A stretch of DNA of 14,918 bases from Bacteroides sp. (GTDB lineage Bacteria > Bacteroidota > Bacteroidia > Bacteroidales > Bacteroidaceae): assembly GCA_021204375.1 (NCBI GenBank), contig JAJPZL010000331.1, positions 1 through 14,918 of the forward strand. Reading direction: 5' to 3'. Of this stretch, positions 1 through 7,774 are shown one piece after another. Each line of letters opens with the position of its first letter. The first letter of the stretch is position 1. The position numbers and the translations under genes were made by a program. The notes below the pieces were generated by a model, which saw only the letters and a list, made by a program, of their open reading frames with translations, did no database searches and was not told the DNA's origin.

Positions 1-73
1 CATTTATTTTGTTTTATCTATGATTAAAATACATAACAAACAAATTTACTGCACATTAGTTCCTTAATAAATC

Positions 74-1216
74 TTAATTCGGGGAGTTTAACAACTGGTG
101 GTATATAGACCCGGCAGCCTTACGGGGAGCTCCCGGAGTTCCCAGCCGGTTATGTATCTCTTGATAGTCTTCCAGCATATGCCTCCGATAAGCGGGATCC
201 TCCAGGAGGCGGGAAAGTTCTTTCTGCATATTTTCTACTGTCATCGTATCGGCTACCAACTCTTTTACTACCTCCTTGTCTTTTATCAGATTAACCAGAG
301 AGATATACTTAACCGAAAGAACATGCTTCTTCAGGAAAGCGATCACCTTCCCTATAGGAGTATGATAACAGACTACCTGCGGAACATCGAAAAGAGCCGT
401 TTCCAGCGTAGCAGTACCGGAGGTCACCAGGGCAGCCCGGGCATGGCTTAGTAGAGGATAGGTCTCTCCATAGATCACAGTTACCGGATACTTACCGGTA
501 AACTTCTGATAATAATCAGGTTCAATACCGGGCGCACCGGCCAGTACCAGCTGATGATCCTTAAACTGCGAGGCTGCTTTCAGCATATCGGGCAGATTAT
601 CCTTGATCTCCTGCCTGCGGCTACCCGCCAGTAAAGCAATAACCGGTTTATCCGAAAGTGCATGCCGGGTAGAGAACTCCTGAAAAGTTTCCCGGCAATT
701 GGCTTTAAAAAGGACCACTTCATCGACCGTAGGGTTCCCTACATAGTGTACCGAGTAGTTATGTTTCCGGTAAAAGTCAACCTCAAAAGGGAGAATACAG
801 TACATCTCGTCTACATCCCGTTTGATGTTTTTGATACGGTATTCCTTCCAGGCCCATATTTTGGGAGATATATAATAGAAAACCGGAATACCGGTCTGTG
901 ATTTAACAAATTTAGCGATCGACAGGTTAAAGCCCGGATAATCCACTAAGATAACCACATTGGGCTGATAGGCAACGATCTCCTCTTTACACCGTTTCAT
1001 ATTGGCAAAAATAGTGCGTAGGTTGAGAAGTACCGGAACAAATCCCATATAGGCTATCTCTTTATAGTGTTTCAGTAACTTTCCGCCTTCTGCCGCCATC
1101 AGGTCACCTCCGAAATAACGAAAATCGGCCTCTTTATCCACTTCTTTCAAAGCAGCCATCAGATGCGAAGCATGCAGATCGCCAGACGCTTCCCCGACAA
1201 TAATAAAGTATTTCAT
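74..1216 (-). CDS. lpxB: Lipid-A-disaccharide synthase LpxB
   Basis: LpxB joins UDP-2,3-diacylglucosamine and lipid X (2,3-diacylglucosamine-1-phosphate) to make the lipid A disaccharide at the cytoplasmic face of the inner membrane. The 380-residue product has the usual family length. It begins with the signature GEASGDLHASHLM (residues 8-20), has VDYPGFN at 91-97 (D92 matches the conserved catalytic Asp region), SPKIWAWK at 117-124, YVGNPTVDE at 158-166 and the nucleotide-sugar loop LLAGSRRQEIKDNLP at 195-209. GT-B glycosyltransferase fold by family knowledge. Its start lies 17 bases after the surE stop, so the two are probably cotranscribed, as is common in Bacteroidales. No lesion is visible. 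No convincing terminator is seen in the 73 bases between its stop and the left edge. Confidence 0.97.
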   Translation of the reverse strand: MKYFIIVGEASGDLHASHLMAALKEVDKEADFRYFGGDLMAAEGGKLLKHYKEIAYMGFVPVLLNLRTIFANMKRCKEEIVAYQPNVVILVDYPGFNLSIAKFVKSQTGIPVFYYISPKIWAWKEYRIKNIKRDVDEMYCILPFEVDFYRKHNYSVHYVGNPTVDEVVLFKANCRETFQEFSTRHALSDKPVIALLAGSRRQEIKDNLPDMLKAASQFKDHQLVLAGAPGIEPDYYQKFTGKYPVTVIYGETYPLLSHARAALVTSGTATLETALFDVPQVVCYHTPIGKVIAFLKKHVLSVKYISLVNLIKDKEVVKELVADTMTVENMQKELSRLLEDPAYRRHMLEDYQEIHNRLGTPGAPRKAAGSIYHQLLNSPN

Positions 1217-1233
1217 ACAGGCACTCTATATAG

Positions 1234-2001
1234 TTAGGAAAGCATCTTCTGTAACTGTTCCACAAAACCATACGCCGTCAGATCTACCGTAATGGGAGTC
1301 ACTGTAATGTATCCCTCCTGTAAAGCCCGGTAGTCGGTTGTATCGGTATCCGGCTCCCTCTCTACAAAACGCCCTGTAAGCCAGAAATAAGGATCACCGT
1401 TAGAACGAGGACACGGTTCCCATTCACAATCCCAATACCCTTTGGCCTGGGTCGTTGCTTTGATCCCTTTATAGGCCGGGACCACCGGGATATTTACATT
1501 TAGGCAAACTCCGGAAGGAAGCCCGGCGGTAAGAACCTTTTCCGTGATCTGTGCAATAAACAAGGCAGCAGGCTGAAAGTCGGTCTCCGCCCGATGGTCA
1601 CATAAGGAAAAACCTATGGAGGGAATTCCCCTTAGACACCCTTCAATGACAATGCCTATCGTACCGGAGTAGTGTACATTGACTGCCGAATTATCTCCGT
1701 GGTTAATACCTCCGATGACCAGATCAGGTTTCCGGTCGAGTATAGTGTGAAGGGCCAGCTTAACACAATCCGTGGGAGTACCCGAACATTGATAGATAGT
1801 TACACCCTCTTCCTTTTTTACCATACGGTACGTAACAGGAGATACAACGGTAAGCGCACACCCACTACCCGAACGGGGAGAGTCGGGTGCCATTACGACA
1901 ATTTCACCCAGGTGGCGGATAAACCGTACCAGTTCGTTAATCCCTTTAGCCCATACACCGTCGTCATTGGAGATCAGTATAAGCGGTCTTTCTTTTCTCA
2001 T
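1234..2001 (-). CDS. surE: 5'-nucleotidase / survival protein SurE
   Basis: SurE is a metal-dependent phosphatase of nucleoside 5'- and 3'-monophosphates. I chose the ATG at 1999-2001 (255 residues) rather than the in-frame start at 2043. The chosen start gives the canonical N-terminus [15 protein letters not shown], and the 14 extra residues resemble no SurE. A -7 promoter-like box at 2033-2040 would also put the transcript start inside that extension. Metal-site residues are visible: N12-D13-D14, Ser in the RSGSG loop (about 43-47) and N100 in GGINHGDN. The substrate motif [13 protein letters not shown] lies at 72-84. It is followed after 17 bases by lpxB, the typical Bacteroidales order. 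The gene is intact. Confidence 0.96.
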   Translation of the reverse strand: MRKERPLILISNDDGVWAKGINELVRFIRHLGEIVVMAPDSPRSGSGCALTVVSPVTYRMVKKEEGVTIYQCSGTPTDCVKLALHTILDRKPDLVIGGINHGDNSAVNVHYSGTIGIVIEGCLRGIPSIGFSLCDHRAETDFQPAALFIAQITEKVLTAGLPSGVCLNVNIPVVPAYKGIKATTQAKGYWDCEWEPCPRSNGDPYFWLTGRFVEREPDTDTTDYRALQEGYITVTPITVDLTAYGFVEQLQKMLS

Positions 2002-2032
2002 ACAATTCAATACTATTTTATAGGATGATCGG

Positions 2033-2040
2033 CAAAAATA
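2033..2040 (-). promoter_or_regulatory. Putative surE-lpxB -7 promoter box
   Basis: On the minus strand this reads TATTTTTG, an exact match to the Bacteroidetes -7 consensus TAnnTTTG, 31 bases upstream of the chosen surE start. No clear -33 TTG element sits at the usual spacing, so the call rests on one short motif in A/T-rich DNA. Confidence 0.35.
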
Positions 2041-2111
2041 CAAAAAAAAGAAAGAGGAGAGAATTTTATAAGGAGATTCGTTTTTTCTTTTTCATACACA
2101 GGTAATATTAC

Positions 2112-2147
2112 AAAAAGCCCGAGACAGTGTGATACTTTACCCCGGGC
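2112..2147 (-). terminator. Rho-independent terminator after the GH43 gene
   Basis: On the minus strand a 7-bp stem (GCCCGGG with CTCGGGC, one G-U pair) closes a 17-base loop and is followed by five T residues (the A-run at 2112-2116). It lies about 75 bases beyond the GH43 stop and just upstream of surE, so it would insulate surE from read-through. Confidence 0.55.
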
Positions 2148-2170
2148 AAGAATAGAAAACATAGTTAAAG

Positions 2171-2194
2171 ATGGAAGTCTATCCTGACTTCCAT
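2171..2194 (-). terminator. Hairpin in the GH43 3' untranslated region
   Basis: Perfect 9-bp inverted repeat ATGGAAGTC / GACTTCCAT with a 6-base loop, starting 27 bases after the GH43 stop. On the minus strand it is followed by the weak T-stretch CTTTAA. It may be a terminator or an RNA-stabilising hairpin. Its outer arm is repeated at 4009-4022. Confidence 0.45.
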
Positions 2195-2220
2195 CCTTTA
2201 TAATAGAAGCAGTCTGTTGA

Positions 2221-3805
2221 TTAACGGGAAATTTTACTATCTACATTAAAATAGTCAAAATCCACATATCCCCCGGTCTGCTCTGTTGCGTAATTAAAGA
2301 GGACAAACCGATACCCCATAAAATGAGTCAATGTATACTCCATTTTTAAAGGATTGCCTATCTCCCTCCAGGTCTTACCATCCGTACTGTAATAAAAATA
2401 ACCGGTATCTGCCTGATCTTTGAAATCACACTCTACTTTCAAGTATACCTTATCCTTTTTCCAAAGGTATTTCATCGATCTGCTCGTAGTTCTCATTTAC
2501 CCGATCACTTTTCTGAGCATTCCCGGCTACTATATATTTCTTTCCGTTCTCTACTTTAACCCCTACTATTCCATATTTTTGTTGCAAAAGCCCCAATCCC
2601 GCAAAGTCACCCTCTTTCATATGGGTTACCTCTATAGCTGTTTCACCGGTACATTGAGGACCGAAAGTGCGTTGTGTAAGCGTATTCTTAGCATTGACCA
2701 AACTATTAGTGAGCATAAAAGTCTTTAAACGCAACCATCCCGGTCGTTCGGTTACAGACCAATATGCATTCGCAGGGTTGTGGTTCCATTGCCAGACCAG
2801 AGGCAGGTCACGCTCTCCCTCTTTTCTGGAGAAATCATCACTACCCACCACTTGCGGCATAACAGGCTGTTCTGCCGGTATATCCAGAAATTCCGGAACT
2901 ATACCCTTCTCTCCGAAAACAGGCCATTCATCTTCCCACTCTATCGGAACCAGATAGGGGATCCGTCCTACCGCTCCCCTGTCTCCGAAGAAATAACCGT
3001 ACCATTTCCCATCCGGTGTATCAATAAAACCACCCTGGGCTATGCCTTGATCTTCCAGCACCACTTTTCCTTCATAAGGACCCATGATATGATCTGCCCG
3101 ATAGAGCAATACAGTACGCATACCGTTTTTTGGCCATGTAATAAGGAAAATATAATATTTCCCGTTGACTTTAAATATCTGGGCTCCTTCTGCCGAAAGC
3201 CCTCTCTCTTTTCCTGTGATGGCATCCGCATCGCGGATCAATACTTGTTCCGTAGATTCATCCACACCGCTCAGATCGCTTTTCATTTCACGGATTCCGA
3301 CCTTTCCTCCGCAGCTTATGATGTATATTTTCCCATCATCGTCAAAGAAGAGGGAGTGGTCATGGATCTTAGGCCGATACTCTATCTTTTCCTAGGGAGT
3401 TTTAGCAGGGTCTTTAGTATAGAACAGATAATTCAGGTTACTGTTATTGGAGAAAATTGATACATAGAATGTATCGTTATGATAGCGGATACTGCTCGCC
3501 CAGGTACCTCCTCCATACGCATTCTTCACGTTGGCCATTTCAAAATCATCGATTGTACCCAGTATATCGTACGCATAACTTACAATTTCCCAATCAACCA
3601 GGTTTTTCGATCTCATAATAGGTACTCCGGGATTCATATGCATAGTGGTACTACTCATATAATAGGTATCACCCACCCGAACCATTGACATATCAGGAAT
3701 ATCTGCCCAGACAATCGGATTATGGACCTTTTGCGCCGAAGTCTCCACAAAGAATCCGATCGTTAATAGTAACATCCATTTAAAACATTGCATTTTCTGT
3801 TTCAT
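2221..3805 (-). pseudogene. Glycoside hydrolase family 43 protein, disrupted by a stop and a frameshift
   Basis: The predicted ancestor is an exported 527-residue GH43 enzyme (beta-xylosidase / alpha-arabinofuranosidase type) acting on plant-type glycans. Residues 1-24 look like a signal peptide (hydrophobic LLLTIGFFV, then TSAQ). The GH43 N-terminal motif NPIVWADIPDMS follows at 29-40, with D38 as the likely general base. After the lesion, IHDHSLFFDDDGK holds the usual pKa-modulating Asp, and AEGAQIFKVNGKYYIF holds the likely general-acid Glu. From SDDFSRKEGE on, the protein resembles the GH43 C-terminal concanavalin-like domain. Two lesions are visible. An in-frame TAG at 3392-3394 is read best as a lost Trp. 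A +1 insertion in the run at 2456-2460 (A4 to A5 on the coding strand) truncates the frame after IPLEKG; removing one A gives IPLEKDKVYLKVE. No susC/susD or other glycan genes are adjacent. Subfamily and substrate cannot be set from sequence alone. Confidence 0.9.
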
Positions 3806-3897
3806 ATTTTTATTGTTGCATTGTGATTAAACACTCTTTTCCAATACGGTATACAAGTTTATAAGAATTCCTGCAATTTTAATTCTTTTGCGGGTAA

Positions 3898-3905
3898 CAA
3901 AGATA
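3898..3905 (-). promoter_or_regulatory. Putative -7 box of the GH43 gene
   Basis: Reads TATCTTTG on the minus strand, an exact TAnnTTTG match, about 93 bases upstream of the GH43 ATG. No good -33 box is seen. The 235-base gap 3806-4040 holds no other gene-like feature apart from the repeat at 4009-4022. Confidence 0.35.
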
Positions 3906-4008
3906 TAGATGATCCCTGTTTTTTTCTTTGACTTTGAACAATAAACCTTTGATTTTAGATAAAACAAAGAATATTACACACAAAACACCTCTTTTATTAA
4001 AGAACTTT

Positions 4009-4022
4009 TTAAAGATGGAAGT
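4009..4022. repeat. 14-bp direct repeat shared with 2165-2178
   Basis: TTAAAGATGGAAGT occurs here and at 2165-2178, on either side of the GH43 pseudogene. Similarity continues imperfectly for about 8 more bases. At 2165 it forms one arm of a perfect hairpin. Here, just after the ABC-F stop, the opposing arm is degenerate. It may be a decayed copy of the same terminator-like element. Confidence 0.5.
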
Positions 4023-4040
4023 TATCCCAACTGTATCAAA

Positions 4041-5638
4041 CTAAAATAATTCTACATACCGCTCTATCCCGATCTTCTTTAAAAATAGTTCATCGTGCGA
4101 CACCGCCACGACTGTTCCTTTATACTCTTTCACTACCGAAGTAAGAATTTCCAGATTAGTAATATCCAGGTTATTGGTAGGTTCATCCAGGATAAAAAGA
4201 TCGGGCGACTGTTCTCCCACCATCAGACAACAAAGTGCCAGCCGTATTCTCTCCCCACCACTGAGGAAACGACACTTTTTATCCCATACCGGAAGCGGGA
4301 AAAGAAAGCGATGAAGTAGGATTTTCAGTTCATGTTCAGGAAGATGACGACTGTTTATCGTTTCCAGTTACTGATATACCGTCCGTTCATTATGGATCAG
4401 TGAATAATCCTGATCCAGATAAACAGTCTTTATCCCTGCCGTCCGGTAAACTTCTCCTCCCGAAGGAATCAGTCTCCCCATAAGTATCTTTAAAAGAGTA
4501 CTTTTACCACATCCATTGGCTCCGGAAAAAGCGATCCGCTCCCCGCTGCGTATCTCTAACGATAAAGGAGAAGACCAGACCGGTTCTTTTCCGGATAACT
4601 GAAATTTATCCCAGATACTTTTAAAAGGATCTTTCCCGCATAAAGCCCGGAAGAACCCAGATCTATTTTCATCCGGTTCCTGTCAGGCACCTCCAGCCGG
4701 AGCCGGGAGAGTTCTTCTCCGACCCGTCCTATCTTTTCTGTATGCTCTCCCTGCATCCGGGCACTGCTTTTATCGGCCTTATCTTGCAAAGCATTATTCA
4801 GGATACGGGGACCATCGCTTTTCCGCACTTGCTTTTTTCCACGGGCTTCCTGTTTCTGCTTCTTTTCTGCTGTTTTCTGTGCTTTCCGTCGTGCCTGTTT
4901 CAGCATCTTTTCATTCGACCGGATCTCCTCTTCAAGCGCTTTTTCCTCCACCTCTTTCTGTTCCTTGTAAAAAGAATAACTCCCACCATACCGCTTTATG
5001 CCGCTTTTGGTTAGTTCCATCGTAAGAGGTAACTGTTCTAACAACATCCGGTCGTGGCTTACAACCAGTATGGCAGCACGTAAGTAGGGTATATAGTTAT
5101 AAAGTTTTTCACGGTTTTTGCAATCTATATGGTTGGTAGGCTCATCCAGCAAAAGAATTTCGGAGTCATGCAGATTTATTCCGGCTAAGAAAACAAGGGT
5201 ACGCTCTCCCCCGCTTAAAGACCGGAACGGAGTCTGCAGGCCAACCGCTTCCAGTCCCCAGTAAGCCAATGAAGCAACAGCCCGCTCCTCTACCTCCCAG
5301 TCATCCTCCAAAGCAGATAAATTTTCCTCCGTGACCGCACCCTCTAAAATTTGATGCAAGGCTTCTGTTTTTACGGCCACACCCAATGCCTGCGCCACCG
5401 TACAACTTTCATACTGCCCGAATTGTTGAGGTACATACCAGTAACTACCCTTAAGTAATATCCTTCCGGAAACCGGTTTTAATTCTCCCTGTACCAGACG
5501 AAGCAAGGTAGATTTACCGGTACCGTTGTTTCCCAGCAGGGCTACCTTTTCGCTCTTTTCCACAACAAAACTGAGTTCTTCAAACAGGGTTTCCTGATCA
5601 GTATGTTTATAAGTAAGTTTTTGTATCAGAATAGACAT
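4041..5638 (-). pseudogene. ABC-F family ATPase (twin ABC domains), disrupted by a frameshift and a stop
   Basis: ABC-F proteins are soluble twin-ATPase proteins that act on the ribosome; some protect it from antibiotics. The first domain is complete: Walker A GNNGTGKST, signature LSGGE, Walker B ILLLDEPTNHID and the switch His in VVSHD. It is followed by a charged Lys/Glu-rich linker (EEKALEEEIRSNEKMLKQ and on), typical of the interdomain arm. The second domain is present but broken. Near 4587-4590 one A is missing from a coding-strand run; restoring it gives YPEKEPVWSSPLSLEIRSGE and then Walker A SGANGCGKST. A TAA at 4368-4370 interrupts VYQ-LETIN, probably from CAA. After it come LSGGERIRLALC, LFILDEPTNNLD and VAVSHDE. 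The repaired protein would be 532 residues, a normal ABC-F length. I start at MSILIQKL (5636-5638); an ATG 12 bases upstream is also possible. Whether it gave drug resistance cannot be told. Confidence 0.9.
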
Positions 5639-5719
5639 ATTCCTATTCATTTAAATATAAAACACATTCCGGTAAAAAGAGAAGCAGACAGAGTAAATTA
5701 CCTTTTTTCCTGCGATCGG

Positions 5720-5815
5720 CTACAGATACACTAAGAGCAGCGGTAAAAAAGAGATAAGACTTCTGAAATTACACTTCCCTTTCTTCCCGGAGTAAAATAC
5801 TCTCATCGCCTGCAT
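5720..5815 (-). CDS. Possible 31-residue upstream ORF in the ABC-F leader
   Basis: An ATG-to-TAG frame of 31 residues lies between the putative ABC-F promoter and its start. It begins MQAMRVFYSGKKGK and ends with the hydrophobic stretch SFLPLLLVYL. Resistance-type ABC-F genes are often controlled by translated leader peptides, which is the only reason to list it. No clear ribosome binding site is visible, and an open frame this short is expected by chance. Confidence 0.15.
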   Translation of the reverse strand: MQAMRVFYSGKKGKCNFRSLISFLPLLLVYL

Positions 5816-5872
5816 CTGTACAGGCTATGTTACCGGATCGTTTTACAAACAACGATCAGTAAACGGTTTACT
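5808..5872 (-). promoter_or_regulatory. Cluster of three inverted repeats in the ABC-F leader
   Basis: Three structures lie side by side: GCCTG/CAGGC with an 8-base loop (5808-5825), GATCGTT/AACGATC with an 8-base loop (5836-5857), and the near-continuous palindrome AGTAAACGGTTTACT (5858-5872). In the transcript of the ABC-F gene they would lie 165-235 bases upstream of its start. They could be an attenuator-type leader, or the palindrome could be a repressor operator. Neither role is shown. Confidence 0.35.
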
Positions 5873-5927
5873 CGGATAAGGTAATATTCAGATTTTCATT
5901 GAAGTATTTATCGCATTAAACTTACGG

Positions 5928-5935
5928 CAAAGGTA
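5928..5935 (-). promoter_or_regulatory. Putative -7 box of the ABC-F gene
   Basis: Reads TACCTTTG on the minus strand (exact TAnnTTTG), 290 bases upstream of the ABC-F start. If used, it produces a long, structured leader. The whole 5651-6058 gap otherwise holds only the divergent promoter of the plus-strand cluster. Confidence 0.35.
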
Positions 5936-6030
5936 AAGGATTTGGTTCTTACATGCAAATAAGAGATAATCTTTCGTAGTTAAAAGGTGGTTTTGTGTTC
6001 CATTTAAGAAGTGATAATACAATAAATCAT

Positions 6031-6038
6031 TACCTTTG
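6031..6038 (+). promoter_or_regulatory. Putative -7 box of the permease / tsaE cluster
   Basis: TACCTTTG is an exact TAnnTTTG match ending 20 bases before the ATG of the first gene. No clear -33 TTG is seen at the expected spacing. Confidence 0.4.
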
Positions 6039-6058
6039 CATCAAACTTAACTCCTCTC

Positions 6059-6478
6059 ATGACAGTATTGATCATAGGTTTATGCTTACTGGGCCTGCTG
6101 GCACTTTTGCTGGGATACTTCCACAACAGGGATATCCGTCAAAGAGTAGCATCCGGCGAACAAGCAGAAACGTCCGAAGTAGTAACGGTAGATGCAGAGT
6201 GTTGCGGACAACACGCTACCTGTGAAAAAGAGAGCCTGCTGGCTGCCGTAAGCAAACAGATTGAATATTACGACGATGAAGAGCTCGACCGTTACAGCGG
6301 TATAGAGTCTCAGCGATATACAGAGGCCAAGGTAGAAGAGTTCCGGGAAATCTTTTATACCATGCAGGAGACCGATGTAGCCGGTTGGGTACGGAGTCTG
6401 CAACTGCGCCACATCAACCTGCCCGATGCACTGAAAGATGAAGTTTTTCTGGTGATCGGTGAACGCCGTATTCATTAA
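6059..6478 (+). CDS. Conserved Bacteroidales single-pass membrane protein with a CC-x2-H-x2-C motif
   Basis: A 139-residue protein of unknown function. Residues 2-20 form one strongly hydrophobic segment (VLIIGLCLLGLLALLLGY), probably an N-terminal membrane anchor. A soluble domain follows with the motif DAECCGQHATCEK: C48, C49, H52 and C55 could bind a metal or form disulfides. The rest is acidic and helical-looking (YYDDEELDRYSG; EFREIFYTMQETDVAGWVRSL). From memory, relatives in Bacteroides and Parabacteroides are often labelled 'phospholipase', but I see no phospholipase motif and do not adopt that name. It sits directly upstream of a metal-ion permease, which makes a metal-related role plausible but unproven. 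It is intact and is the first gene of the cluster. Confidence 0.85.
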   Translation: MTVLIIGLCLLGLLALLLGYFHNRDIRQRVASGEQAETSEVVTVDAECCGQHATCEKESLLAAVSKQIEYYDDEELDRYSGIESQRYTEAKVEEFREIFYTMQETDVAGWVRSLQLRHINLPDALKDEVFLVIGERRIH

Positions 6479-6497
6479 TCCCCTATTTGTAAGTCAG

Positions 6498-7298
6498 ATG
6501 GATCTTTTACACTATACATTTTTTCATCACGCCCTGTTGGGTAGCCTTCTGGCCAGCATTGTTTGCGGAATGGTAGGTACCTATATTGTAACCCGCCGAT
6601 TGGTCTTTATCAGCGGAGGTATTACCCACGCCTCTTTCGGAGGGATCGGCCTGGGACTCTATGCAGGCATCTCCCCGATCCTTTCTGCCGCTCTTTTTTC
6701 AGTACTCTCTGCTTTTGGCATTGAATGGCTCAGTAAACGCAGGGATATGCGAGAAGACTCTGCCATCGCCGTTTTCTGGACTTTTGGTATGGCTCTCGGT
6801 ATTATCTTTACTTTCCTCTCTGCCGGATTTGCTCCAGACCTCTCCGCCTTCCTGTTCGGTAACATTCTTACCATTACTCGTACCGATATAGGAATGCTGC
6901 TTTTGCTGGCAGTGATTCTCTCCGTTTTTTTCGCCTGCTTCCTAAAAACCATTCTCTATATAGCCTTTGACCGGGAATTTGCACGCTCCCGGGGACTACC
7001 GGTAACTTTCCTGGAATATGTAATGATGCTCTTCATTGCCCTAACCATTATGGCCTGTCTCAGGATGGTAGGTATTGTATTGGTGATCTCGCTGCTTACC
7101 GTCCCCCAGATGACGGCCAACTTATTTACCTATAGTTTTAAGAAGATCATCTGGCTCTCTATCGGAATCGGCTATATCGGTTGTTTAGGAGGACTCTTTA
7201 TCTCTTATTACCTGAATGTACCCTCCGGAGCCTCTATTATATTCTTCTCCATCCTTATTTACGGAGTATGCAAACTCATTAAAACCCTTGCCGGATAG
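6498..7298 (+). CDS. Metal ABC transporter permease (ZnuB/TroC/MntB family)
   Basis: A 266-residue polytopic inner-membrane permease of the ABC-3 family that imports zinc, manganese or iron together with an ATPase and a binding protein. Family signatures are clear: ALLGSLLASIVCGMVGTYIVTRRLVFISGGITHASFGGIGLGL near the N-terminus, FLFGNILTITRTD in the middle, FDREFARSRGLPV, and RMVGIVLVISLLTVPQMTANLFT near the C-terminus. About eight membrane segments are visible. I chose the ATG at 6498 because family members start close to the first helix. The in-frame start at 6459 would overlap the preceding gene by 20 bases and adds a hydrophilic tail. No ATPase or binding-protein gene is in the window, so these subunits must be encoded elsewhere. 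Which metal is carried cannot be told from the sequence. Confidence 0.93.
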   Translation: MDLLHYTFFHHALLGSLLASIVCGMVGTYIVTRRLVFISGGITHASFGGIGLGLYAGISPILSAALFSVLSAFGIEWLSKRRDMREDSAIAVFWTFGMALGIIFTFLSAGFAPDLSAFLFGNILTITRTDIGMLLLLAVILSVFFACFLKTILYIAFDREFARSRGLPVTFLEYVMMLFIALTIMACLRMVGIVLVISLLTVPQMTANLFTYSFKKIIWLSIGIGYIGCLGGLFISYYLNVPSGASIIFFSILIYGVCKLIKTLAG

Positions 7299-7319
7299 AG
7301 AAGATTTCCCGGAAAATTA

Positions 7320-7327
7320 TATCTTTG
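7320..7327 (+). promoter_or_regulatory. Putative internal -7 box before tsaE
   Basis: TATCTTTG, an exact TAnnTTTG match, lies in the 62-base gap between the permease stop and the tsaE start. It could give tsaE and the two genes after it their own promoter. The -33 element is not evident. Confidence 0.4.
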
Positions 7328-7360
7328 TAATTTCAGGAAAAAGAAAACCCGAAAACCAAT

Positions 7361-7771
7361 ATGGAAATACTCATTAAAACTCCCCATAAACTCCACGAAG
7401 CCGCCCAAACCTTTATCGAAAAGATGGACGGACAGAAGATATTTGCTTTCTACGGAAAGATGGGGGCGGGAAAAACCACCTTTATAAAAGCAGTGTGCGA
7501 AGTACTGGGAGTAGAAGATGTGATCAACTCTCCCACCTTCGCTATTATCAATGAATACCAGGCACCGGGAGCAGATCCTGTTTACCATTTCGACTTCTAT
7601 CGGATCAACCGTCCCGAAGAGGCGTACGACTTCGGTTACGAAGATTACCTCTATAGCGGGAACCTCTGCTTTATCGAATGGCCGGAACTGATCGAAGAAC
7701 TTTTACCCCGGGAGAGCGTAAAAGTCACTATTGAAGAGTTGGAGAACGGTTCACGCCTTATAACCTTTTAA
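7361..7771 (+). CDS. tsaE: tRNA threonylcarbamoyladenosine biosynthesis ATPase TsaE
   Basis: TsaE is the small P-loop ATPase that works with TsaB and TsaD to place the t6A modification on A37 of ANN-decoding tRNAs in the cytoplasm. The 136-residue length is typical. The P-loop is GKMGAGKTT (residues 32-40). Further family blocks are SPTFAIINEY (57-66), the HFDFYR Walker B-like block (about 76-81) and FIEWPE (about 104-109). It is followed after only 3 bases by the Imm17-like gene, so the two are surely cotranscribed. It is intact, as expected for an essential gene. Confidence 0.97.
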   Translation: MEILIKTPHKLHEAAQTFIEKMDGQKIFAFYGKMGAGKTTFIKAVCEVLGVEDVINSPTFAIINEYQAPGADPVYHFDFYRINRPEEAYDFGYEDYLYSGNLCFIEWPELIEELLPRESVKVTIEELENGSRLITF

Positions 7772-7774
7772 CCC

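Noticed and set aside
2780..3460. 226-residue open frame on the plus strand, antisense to the GH43 pseudogene
   Set aside because: It lies wholly opposite GH43 coding sequence, shows no family motif and has the composition of a reverse-strand shadow.
5995..6225. 76-residue plus-strand frame overlapping the start of the Cys/His membrane protein gene
   Set aside because: It starts upstream of the -7 box and continues out of frame inside a conserved gene; its composition is not protein-like.
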